Source: Burhinus oedicnemus
Lineage: Eukaryota; Chordata; Aves; Charadriiformes; Burhinidae
Direction of reading: 5' to 3'
Assembly: GCA_008921705.1 (NCBI GenBank)
Contig: VFFE01007878.1
Coordinates: forward strand, 1,927,893-1,991,892
Length of the DNA: 64,000 nucleotides
The number at the start of each line of letters is the position of its first letter. Within the stretch, counting starts at the first letter, position 1. This document shows, one piece after another, positions 55,701 through 64,000 of this stretch. Both the position numbers and the translations under genes were made by a program. The notes under the pieces were generated by a model. The model was not told the origin of the DNA and did not search any database. It saw nothing but the letters and a program-made list of their open reading frames with translations.

Positions 55701-57604
55701 TCTTCACTGCAAATAAGAAGACACAGTTCAGCTGAGGAGCAATGCTGAGGTATAATAGGTAAATCGGATATTGCGCTTCCCCCTCCCATGCACAAATTAA
55801 AGTCCTAAAACCACTGCGGGCCCCAATCTTTCATTACGTTCTGCTCTTGTGGGTGTTGACATTTGTCATTAGGGAATCCCATAACTAAGGCTTTTATACA
55901 TAGCTATTTAGGCCAATTCCCCTAGGCTACTCCGTGCGACAGCATATTTGATTCCTGCAATAAAATAGTAGTCTAGGCTAATTTCAACACGCGTTTCCTC
56001 TTCAGAAACTTTTAGATGGGAAGTCTGCTTACAGCAGGGCTGCACTCTAGATCTCCAAGACAGCAGAGGCTCCCACAAGAAAGTACTACCCTTTCCTAAA
56101 ACTGGTTGTTTACTATGGTTTACTGCCTACAGTGTTTAATTGCTCATCAGAACCATGCACAAGTACCCTAAGCGGGCAAGAGCCTGTGCTTTTGCAAATC
56201 CTTGTCCTGAGAGCATTTGTACCGTCAAATCAGAAGAGCGCTATCCACATCCCCAGTTCAAATTTCTCATTAGTGTAGGAGTAATCAGCTACTGAACAAG
56301 AAGGTGAATTATGGTTTAGCTTGGAAATCCCCAGAGTTTGGGAATAAACTGCTTCTCAACCTCTTTTTGGCTCACATATCAGCTGTATTCAACTGTACGC
56401 AAGCATTTCCACAGCTCTCCAGTCCATTTTAGCCATATAAAAATAATTTTGCAGAGCCAATCTGTATTTTTACTTCACCAGCATAATCCACAGGTGAATA
56501 GGATAAGGCAAGTCTAAATGAACTGGCAGAGTTTGAATCGCTAGTTGAGATTAGCTAAAAATACTGCCATGATGCATAAACCCAAATAGAAACCTGCTCC
56601 CTCTCCCAGGGCAGTATCAATTCTGCAGTCCCAACAGGTGTAAAAAATAATTCATCTTTGTCACTAAACTATATGAATATGCAGGAGGGGGAGGAGAGCT
56701 GTTGACAGAGGGGTGCCATTTGTACATAAACGCTCCCACTCTGCAAATCAAATTTAAAGGTGCTGGGGTACAGAGCCATCAGAAAACAGTTTTTTCACTG
56801 AGAGATTTGCAATGATCCTATAAATTCAATACTGCAAAGTTTGTCCCTATATTGTATATGTATGTGCTTCGGCCATCCGAGGATGGCTTTGAAACTTGAC
56901 CCACACTGAAAGAAAAGTCTTCCCTGAAAATACGGTTCCAAAGTAGGAAACTACCTAGATAGTGCCTGGGTACAAAGATCACATTTGTTTTGACTTAGTT
57001 CCTCAAATGCTCTGAGAATCAGTTCAGAGCATATGATAAGACACTTGTGAGAGAGCGGCACATTGACTGAGGCACATATTGATGAACAGCTATTTACAAC
57101 TACTGTCCCTTAAGTGCCTTTTTATTGTAAACAGTGGGATTTGCAAGAACAGACACCAGAAGATCCTCAAGCTGCTAAGAGCTGCTGAATAAACAGGGGT
57201 AACATGAGTGATTTTTCACTGCTGCCTCCCAATTGAACTGCACAGGCTCAGCCCTGCACAGAAAATTGCCTATTTCCTGCCAGTCTTCGACCTCTGCATC
57301 TCTCTTTTCTGGGTGGGAGCAGGGAGGGGAATTCAAGGGTGGTTTCTTTTGTTTGTTGCATAAATAAATGCAGATAAAACAACCATTTCAGATGAACATG
57401 TCCTTCCTAAGACAATTTTGCTGGAACCTTCAGACAATAAAGATTTATTTTCCCAGCTCGCCCCCCCCCAACAGCCCTCCAAACCACAGGGCAAGTCGAG
57501 CCCCAGCATCTGTAATTAATGGTTTTGCATAGCTATGTCTGAAGGTTGCAGGTCGGCCACAGCATAACGTACCCACATGCAGGCAAAGAGGCAAATGCAC
57601 TTAC

Positions 57605-57700
57605 CCGAGAGATAGCCAGAGGCATGTTGAAATCCTTGCCCCCTTGAAGCCTGAAACCCCAAGGAGCCGGGCCGACCAAAGACACGCTGTAGTTGCTCAT
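57605..57700 (-). CDS. PDLIM5: PDLIM5 coding exon 2: start codon and first half of the PDZ domain (residues 1-32)
   Basis: PDLIM5 (ENH) is a cytoplasmic scaffold: its N-terminal PDZ binds alpha-actinin at Z-discs and stress fibres, and its C-terminal LIM domains bind kinases such as PKC. Read on the minus strand, this exon starts [16 protein letters not shown] and ends in MPLAISR. The PWGF carboxylate-binding loop is at residues 13-16, and the block GGKDFNMPL, typical of ALP/enigma PDZ domains, is at 20-28. The start at 57700 is the first ATG in the spliced leader, has A at -3, and an in-frame TGA lies 15 bases upstream. The exon ends after a complete Arg codon (phase 0) at a consensus GTAAGT donor (57604-57599). 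Asn-3 and the phase-0 join to exon 3 favour PDLIM5 over its paralogue LDB3, which as I recall begins MSYSV. Residue 29 is Ala, where I recall Thr in mammals. Identification is by recognition, not by a search. Confidence 0.97.
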
Positions 57701-57740
57701 GATGTTTAGTATTCAAGGACCGAATCCAAAGAACCGACGG
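57701..57740 (-). other. PDLIM5: PDLIM5 5' UTR part of exon 2
   Basis: Forty bases of leader lie between a strong 3' splice site and the start codon. The acceptor reads CTAATCCTCTTCCACAG with its AG at 57742-57741, and the upstream CTAAT could serve as branch point. There is no upstream ATG in this segment. An in-frame TGA sits 15 bases before the initiator, so the protein cannot extend further 5' in this exon. Confidence 0.9.
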
Positions 57741-58163
57741 CTGTGGAAGAGGATTAGAGCTTTAAATTAAAGACCATAAAAACAAAAGGCACTGTCTACC
57801 ATTCTGAAAGCCGCCTTTCTTTCTCTGTGTTCCCCCCCCCCGCATAGTACAAAAACAGCCAAAAAACCCACATCAGGTCTGTCGTTACTCGTGCTTTTAT
57901 TCCTCACCTGTTTTCCTCCATAGCTTAGAAAGAAACTTAACTAGGGAACTGGTAACATGGACTTGGGACTTTGAGAACTCTGGTGCTGAGATGTTTGGCA
58001 GCTACTTTTTACTAACAAAATATTGGGGGGGGGGGGGGGAAAAGNNNNNNNNNNNNNNNNNNNNAAAATAAAATAAGCACCGTGAAGCTTTAAAAACCTC
58101 GTCCGACCCGCTGACTTTTTGCTTCCCCCCGTCCCTCCCCGCGGCGGCCGGGCCGCCACTCAC
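57741..58163 (-). other. PDLIM5: PDLIM5 intron 1 (423 bp, contains an assembly gap)
   Basis: This is the short intron between the inferred exon 1 donor (GTGAGT) and the exon 2 acceptor (TTCCACAG). It contains a C10 run (57832-57841), a G15 run (58025-58039) and 20 unresolved bases (58045-58064). Its true length is therefore uncertain. Nothing else recognisable is present. Confidence 0.65.
58045..58064. other. Assembly gap (20 N) beside a G15 homopolymer
   Basis: Twenty Ns follow a G15 run (58025-58039) and AAAAG, and the sequence resumes with AAAATAAAATAAG. The round number suggests a placeholder rather than a measured length. The position next to poly-G and just before the CpG island is typical of sequencing drop-out. 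It falls in intron 1, so no coding sequence is lost. Confidence 0.98.
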
Positions 58164-58265
58164 CCGGCGGCGCGGCGCGGTGCAGGGCGCGGAGAGGCGA
58201 GGACACCCGCGGCGCGTCTGGGCGGCGGCGGCCCCGTCCCCCCGCTCTTGTGTTCACTTCCGCCT
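58164..58265 (-). other. PDLIM5: Inferred non-coding exon 1 of PDLIM5 (5' end approximate)
   Basis: A non-coding first exon is needed because exon 2 has a genuine acceptor upstream of the start codon. The best donor in the CpG island on the minus strand is CCGG|GTGAGT, with GT at 58163-58162. The last exon base would then be 58164. The 5' limit is a guess: I placed it just below an ETS-like GGCGGAAGT motif. No ATG occurs on the minus strand between 58164 and about 58330, so the leader would have no upstream start codon. The donor is seen in the sequence. The exon as a whole is inferred, and the transcription start needs CAGE or full-length cDNA. Confidence 0.6.
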
Positions 58266-58275
58266 GCCGCCGCTC

Positions 58276-58309
58276 CTCCCCCGGCCCGGCCCGGCCCGGC
58301 CCTGCCCGG
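58276..58309 (-). repeat. GGCCG pentanucleotide run, quadruplex-prone on the gene-sense strand
   Basis: The plus strand has CCCCCGGCCCGGCCCGGCCC and then GGCCCTGCCC. On the minus strand this makes at least five GGG runs separated by one or two bases, a fit to the G3+N1-7 quadruplex rule. It lies just upstream of the ETS-like motif in the promoter. Confidence 0.8.
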
Positions 58310-59133
58310 CAGCGGCGGGACGCGGCGGCGGTGCGGAGCCAGGGCTGGGAAGACGCAGAAACAGCGTTCTCGGGCGGGCCCGATTTTTTATGTTTGGGGT
58401 TTTTTTTTTTGTTAATAGAGAAGTGCACGCTTTTCCTCACCCTTTGCTTTACAGAGAAATAATCAGGGCGCACCTGTGACAGGCACGGGCGGGCGAGCGG
58501 GGAGGGGGCGCCGGGTCTCCGTGTGCCCCTCCGCCCCCGGCCTGAGGGAAGGGGCTGCTGCGCTGGGGGGAGCAAAGGGGCCCGGCCCCCAAAGCGCCCC
58601 CGCTGTGTCCAAGGTACCATCTCTTCGGCACGGCCCCCCGGGCTGCGGGGGCAGGCTGCGCCGGGCCGCGGGCCCTGCCGACGGGGAAGGAGCTCGCCGC
58701 ATTGAAGGTGGAGTGAGGTGAGGGCCGGCGGGGATGCGCTCGCCTGCCGAAGTACGCGAAAGCCGGGAGCGGCAGCGAGGCGGAAGAGCTGTTCGAGCTA
58801 AAAGCACACACGGCTCTGAAGTGGCCATGAATAAATTCGGCTCAGAAATTAGCAGGGCTCCGCCAGTAAGGAGGAAAGGGAGGTTTCTGGCACGGCCTCT
58901 CCGTAGGAGTGGGTGCGAGGAATCGAACTGGTTCTGAGGTGGTGCTTGATCAGGTTATGTTATACGATAGGCTTGCCCGCGAGCAGAACAGTTATTTAAC
59001 ACGGAGGCTGTCGGCCTGACCATCCACAAGCCTGCCGCGACCGAGGCAGGACCGACCCGCCGGGGGAGCGCCCGGCTGAGCCTCACAGGGCCGGGCACCG
59101 CCGCCAGCGCCTCGCCGGAGGGAGGGAGGGACA

Positions 59134-59210
59134 GGGCGACGATGAGGCCATAGCACTTAGGGCGACGATGAGGCCGTAGCACTTAGGGCGACGATGAGGC
59201 CGTAGCACTT
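59134..59210. repeat. 26-bp tandem repeat, three copies, upstream of PDLIM5
   Basis: The unit GGGCGACGATGAGGCCGTAG plus CACTTA occurs at 59134-59159, 59160-59185 and 59186-59210 (the last lacks its final base). Copies 1 and 2 differ by a single A/G, and copies 2 and 3 are identical over 25 bases. Each copy carries CpG sites. It lies about 0.9 kb upstream of the inferred start, at the edge of the second CpG cluster. Confidence 0.95.
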
Positions 59211-61330
59211 CAGTTTCCCCCACAGCTGCATGGCACAGCCAGGTGAGGCGTGAGGTTCACAACTGTCGTGCTTCACACGCATTAAAAGCCATCGCGAATA
59301 AAAGCGGCTGTGAAAGAAAGGTGCATCTGACTGACAGTACCGCCAGCACTACGATTCACAAAGGATCGCAGTCCCCTCGCCAGGCATGGATTTACTGTGG
59401 AGAAAGAGCGCGGAAGAAAGCTTTATGTTCTTACCACCAGCTGACGCAACACGCAGTCCCTATCACGGATGGCCCCTCTGTCCCCATTTAGGAGGAGGGC
59501 AGCACTGTCCCTCACTTCAGCGGTCACCTGCCCAGGCCAGGAGCCCGAGTCTGGCCCAGCTGTGCCCCTGCCCACACAGGGTACCCCCAGCGGGAGCCCC
59601 CAGGCTGGAGGCGATGCTGGGGTAGGTGCCTGGGCAGGCGTGAACCCAGGGCCAGCCCAGTTCCGCCAGTACAAGTTACGTGAACTTTAATAGGGGTATT
59701 TTAACATTGTCCCACCAAGCTGTGTTTCTCGTCAGCTGCTGTGACTAGGCCAAATGCATCTCAAACCACATCTCAAAAATAAAAGCATCTAACCCCCACA
59801 CTAACGTAGCCGAACCACTCTTTCGGAAATCTTTCTTCTTTACTCTGCTCTTTTCCTATTAAGTATCTCTAATTAGGCAAAACTGAAAATCCCCATCACA
59901 CAGACTCTGTCACATGATTTTAATTCATGGAGGTAAAAATTCACCAACGCAGGGATTTTTCATTGTGTCACAAGGGCCTTAGGTCACTCCCATGCTGTTT
60001 TATTTATTACAGTAGAAAAAGCTCCAGGACCCCACTCCCCAGCGTGACTCACGTGACATCTCCAAGGTCAGCGTGTCCCTGTGCTGACTGCTTGGGTAGC
60101 AATCTGCTCTCAGCTCACCAGAGTGCCCAGCCTGTGGTCTTAGCCTGGAATACCGGCTAGCCACATGAGTGAAAAACGTCCTTTTCCACTTCAGTTCTTT
60201 AAAAGCCTTCAGCTTTTCTTGATGGAAGAGTAGCTTGCCTGAGCTCTCTGCACACGCAGCATCTCAAGACCACGTTGCACTCGTTCATCAGGACTAAAGG
60301 AGAAATTGCAGAGAGACTTTTTCTGGTAGGCGTTGCAGCAAGTCTGCATGCCCTTGGCACCGTACCCACCCGTTGCACCCAGGCCACTGCCACTCCCGGC
60401 TCAAAGCTGGTGGTCTCGTCTTTAAGTCTGTCGTCCCTTCTCTGCAGCGTGATCAGTTTGTGACAAACGAATCTGTTTGCCTCCAGAGACATGGTACAGA
60501 TATTAGAGGCAACTCACTAGTTTGAGATCTCTCCATTCTTGGTCACTTTTCAAATATACTCCTCTTTGAGAAAAAGCTTTTCATTAGAGCTGAATAGTGA
60601 AATAAGAGATAGCAAGTTGAGCAAGAAAACTCAGCAGCAGCCAGAACTGTGGCCTGCCTGTTCTTCCTACCGCCACCGTTTTTTAGACAGAGCTTGCATT
60701 TTTCCCTCTGAACAAGGAAGGAAGAAGTCTGGAAATTAATTAAATGCAGTAGTCTGCGAGCCATGCAGATACAGCCTATCTCAAAATTACTCGGGCATTT
60801 AAGTCTTGTTTAAATGCTAATGAAATGCCTTAGGTGCCAGATAATGGGCGCTGCAAAACTCTGACAGACAGCATCACCTGCAGTTCTGAAGTACAAAAAG
60901 GCACTCGTAAATGGAAAAAGCAGCCCGTAAATTATGAACAGATTAACAATGCACAGTAAAGTGATTCTCAATTAAGCAGTAGTTAATCTAACATTAGCTT
61001 TTTATGTGCTGAGGCGCTGAACTATGAGCTGTGCTTTTGCTGCGCTGCTACTTTCACTTTTGCTTTTCTTCCAGAGGTAAAGCTAATGCAGCGTATAGCT
61101 GGGAGTTCAGCATAAAGCAACCATCTCTTACAAGAGGTTAATGTGAATATCGTCTATAGCCTCACAGCTTATTTCCAGGTCCAAGATAGCTCTCGGGCCA
61201 AACAACAAAATAAATTAGGTATCTTCACAGGGGCTGCAGTCAGCTTTTGACAGCTACAGAGGGCAAGCTGTTATGCTCTGGTCATGGTGAAGCCCAAACT
61301 GCCTCAAACTGGTACCACAGAAGCACTTTT

Positions 61331-61400
61331 ATTTTTTCTGTTTGTTTGGTGTTTTGTGGTTTTGTTTGTTGGTTCTTTTTTTTTTTCTTTTTCTTTTTCC
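61331..61400. repeat. GT-rich to T/C-rich low-complexity tract
   Basis: TTTGTTTGGTGTTTTGTGG words run into a T-rich stretch with CTTTTT spacing. It lies upstream of PDLIM5. Confidence 0.85.
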
Positions 61401-64000
61401 TGTCCTTGGTTTGGAAAGATACCCAGTGCTGAATTACATCCTCTCTCATACATCCTGTCCACCACAATAACTCCAGTTAGCATAAGGACTTCCTTGCGTG
61501 GAGGCGCCCGGTGGAGCTGTGGGGCGCAGAGTGGCTGGCCAGGGGGTCAGGATCCGGCCAGCTGGGCAGCTACACCCACCCAATTCACTTCGGGTCAGCC
61601 AAAAAAACCCCATGGTTAAGTTTACTCTTACTTATCGCCTCCTTTTTTCTCCTCTTAGAGCCCTGGTTCTTCCTTCAGCTGTGCTGACCGTCTTCACTTT
61701 TCATCAGCCCGTTTTTCCACCAGGCACATTTTCTTGCATTGCTGCTTCCGTAGCCATCGTCCTCTCTGCCTGCAGTCCACTCACCATGTCGGTGGTCAGG
61801 ACAGTTTTTAAGCCTGTGGCTTTCATCAGAAGGAAATGTTAACAGGGTTGGTCTTCCCACTTTAGATAGATAGCCATTAAAGCTCTTAATGTTATAAATA
61901 GATTTACAGCCTTTTTCTATATCCTAATTTCTTCTCTATTTTAGCTTATCAAGCCTTCTTTAATTTTTCTTTCTTGCTGCTTTTCTTTTTAAAGAAAAAG
62001 TAATATTTACTAATAAAATACTCCTTATTTATAATACCCTCCAGAATCTTGGTAAATTGTGTAAACAAAGGAAATAAGTGTATGTTATTACTGGACTCCT
62101 TTGTAGTGACTGCGCAGACGCATCCGGAGCCTGGTCGTTCATTGAGAAGCTGTAAGCTAGGCAAATCTGGGTTATTCCCCTCTCCCCAGGTAAAAGAAGG
62201 ACCACCTATCTGGAGGGCCACGGCCCATGCTACAGGTTAAACGTTTCCTCCCCACAAGTCCAAATCAACGAAAAAGCAACTAAATCTTTTCATTTCAGGG
62301 AACACGAGAAGCCTTTTGAGGAACTCCAGGTTACATACTTATCATGTTCAACACGGCCTGTTTTAAGGACTGAAACCAATCAGGAGCTTCTCAGTACATC
62401 ACAGCCTGGACAGCTTCATCCTCAGCCCCGCTGTGAAGCATTAGCCTCATTTTACAGATGGTGACCAGAGGCAATAAACATTTATACATGCGAGGAATCA
62501 ACTGTCAGATAAAGAATTGAAACCAGTTCTTCCAAATTCCTGCACAGCGCCTAACTACCGAATTACCCTACCTCAGGGCTGACACAGCCCTTCAACCACA
62601 GCAATGCATGGGAAGAAAAAATAAAAAAAAATTCAGACTTCACATTTACCATTCTTGACAGAGACAAGCATGTTACGGGAGTAACGCCTTCAATCATCCA
62701 TGCTCTTACCTCTTGAAGCGTGCCGCCTGCTTAAATTTGCTTTTCCTGAATGGCAGGGAACGGTAAATGCAGAAAACTGTGGCTTGGTGTGGGTTAATTA
62801 CAGTCCATCAGCTGCGCAGGAAGGGCTTGCTGAGTGATGTCTTTGAGCTACGTCCGACATACACCACAAACACCAGTTAAGTAGGGTTTGGCAGGTAAAC
62901 AGCCAAACTTTCAGAGTGATCCTTGGAGTTATTTATATTAATTAATGTCATGGGAGAAGAGGTGCAGCTTCGCCTATAATCTTTTATGTAATGTATTGCC
63001 TTGGTGAGGGAGGGAGCGGGTGCAAGCTGCGGCACGAAGAGCGCTTTGCCTTGGCAGGTCGGGAGCAGCCCGGCACACGGGTTTGGACAGACATCGCAGG
63101 AGGGGAGCGGGCAGCACCCCGCATTATTCCTACCGGCACCACTAACTCACACAAACACACCTAATTCACGTAGACTTCTCACAAGACAGGTCTGTTCTGC
63201 AGCTCAGGCAGAAGCACTCGGTAGATGCCCTTTGGGGCTCGGCCACCACGACCCCGTGTCACCTTCACCAAGTCAATCGCTTCAGCCAGTTCACGTAACT
63301 GAACTGATACAAAAATCAGTGTAGTCCAAACTAGTGAAATTCCAGTGCATCGACAGGTCTAACAATACATTTACAAACATAAAAAAAAACCCCAAACAAA
63401 ACCAACATAGCTTTCCTGTTGCATTGACTTAACTGACCTGGATTTTGTAACTATTTAGGTAAATCCATACAAAAACCTCTGCATGCAGAGAAACGACTGT
63501 TGGCCTTTGTAACCACCTCTAAAATTGTATTTCTTTAGGAAAAAAAAAAAAATAACAAAACCAACCATGAGAGCAGTAAGATCTGAGAACACGTCAAGGA
63601 GATCTTATTTTAGCTGCTGCCCACAAAAACTATTAAAGCAGCTAATAGCTATTACCACAGTAAATAAAATACAGCTAATCTTTATTGACAGAGGAGAAGG
63701 GGGAGAAAAAAAAAAATCCCACCAGAGAAGCTCATATTTATACATTTTAAGAATTTGGACCAAATTTACATACACCAGCAGTATATTTATGTGTGAATTA
63801 TGTTACAATGATTTATATCCCTCTTGCTGTTTGTGAAAACACTGGTTCCTTGTTGGCTTTACAAGGTTGGCTGCCACATAGATCTGGGTGTCACCAGCAG
63901 AAGAATGAAATCCATGCTGTGCCACAATTTTTGGCTGAAACACCGTACTTAAATCAAGAAGAGCAGGAGGGATGGAAGGGACTGTAGGCAGCTAAGAGCA

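Larger units (their letters stand above)
18523..57604 (-). other. PDLIM5: PDLIM5 intron 2 (39,082 bp)
   Basis: The intron is bounded by a GTAAGT donor (57604) and a TATTTCAG acceptor (18523), with CTATTC and TTTACTA elements upstream of the acceptor as possible branch sites. It interrupts the PDZ domain between Arg-32 and Leu-33 in phase 0. It contains one CR1 3' end, one probable solo LTR, low-complexity tracts and otherwise unique AT-rich DNA. I saw no further exon, and PDZ continuity across the junction requires none. Confidence 0.93.
26277..57604. other. Intron 2, segment between the solo LTR and exon 2: no gene seen
   Basis: Mostly unique sequence. It holds the hairpin (38467), small duplications (43430, 46321, 48893), GT-rich tracts (44131, 52653), poly-C runs (31240, 42828, 44821, 57461) and poly-A or poly-T runs. 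GC-richer islands at 26.28-26.53 kb and 32.5-32.75 kb generate overlapping chance frames. The last kilobase before exon 2 is complex sequence with MEF2-like and E-box words. Confidence 0.7.
58085..58790 (-). promoter_or_regulatory. PDLIM5: CpG-island promoter of PDLIM5
   Basis: This stretch is very rich in G, C and CpG, in sharp contrast with the AT-rich introns, and it sits exactly where the first exon is expected. No TATA box is visible. On the minus strand there is an ETS-like GGCGGAAGT (58256-58264) and four CCGGC-type repeats (58282-58301). GC-box-like GGGCGGGCG lies near 58487-58495. Together these suggest a dispersed housekeeping-type start region, consistent with the broad expression of PDLIM5. 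Long open frames run through the island on both strands but look like products of base composition. A second, weaker CpG cluster lies at about 58960-59260. Confidence 0.85.
58791..64000. other. Upstream of PDLIM5: no gene recognised
   Basis: The first 450 bases continue a weaker CpG-rich zone with the 26-bp repeat. Beyond that the DNA is unique and AT-richer, with a T/C-GT tract at 61331-61400. A segment at 60770-61080 has high-complexity, non-repetitive composition that could be a conserved element. In mammals the gene upstream of PDLIM5 is HPGDS, but none of its coding motifs was recognised here. Frames such as 58734-58937 on the plus strand have no recognisable product. Confidence 0.7.

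Noticed and set aside
58090..58620. 176-codon minus-strand open frame across the CpG island
   Set aside because: GC-rich DNA suppresses stop codons. The translation is Arg/Pro/Ala-rich with no domain, overlaps equally open frames on the other strand, and crosses the exon 1 donor.
58734..58937. Divergent plus-strand gene from the CpG island
   Set aside because: The 67-codon frame is Arg-rich and unremarkable. A divergent non-coding transcript is possible but nothing in the sequence demonstrates it.

Overview
This window is avian nuclear DNA holding the 5' part of one protein-coding gene, PDLIM5 (ENH, an enigma-family PDZ-LIM protein), transcribed right to left on the minus strand. The vertebrate assignment rests on the split PDZ domain with canonical GT/AG junctions and on a CpG-island promoter. 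The bird assignment rests on a CR1 LINE 3' end at 24561-24790, CR1 endonuclease fragments near 8.8-8.95 kb, and a probable ERVL-type solo LTR at 25549-26276. The species cannot be fixed from the sequence alone.

Layout in the direction of transcription (high to low coordinates): 58.8-64.0 kb is upstream DNA without a recognisable gene and carries a 26-bp triplicate minisatellite. About 58.09-58.79 kb is the CpG-island promoter with the inferred non-coding exon 1, whose donor is at 58163/58162. A 423-bp intron 1 follows and contains a G15 run next to a 20-base assembly gap. Exon 2 (57605-57740) carries the start codon at 57700-57698 and codes for residues 1-32. Intron 2 is 39,082 bp (18523-57604). 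Exon 3 (18371-18522) codes for residues 33-82 plus two bases of codon 83. The rest (1-18370) is the start of intron 3 and runs off the window.

The two coding exons together make one complete PDZ domain, the part of PDLIM5 that docks on alpha-actinin at Z-discs and actin structures. The linker and three LIM domains must lie to the left, outside the window. Over 95% of the window is intronic or intergenic. Most open frames in it look like chance frames with no recognisable protein content.

I found no new gene system, CRISPR array, tRNA, rRNA or recognisable miRNA. The points most worth checking are a CR1 endonuclease fragment whose two adjacent halves lie in opposite orientations with an overlapping junction (8812-8947), the antisense solo LTR, the promoter-proximal tandem repeat and quadruplex-prone tract, a 13-bp perfect hairpin in intron 2, and the strand bias of poly-C tracts across the transcribed region.
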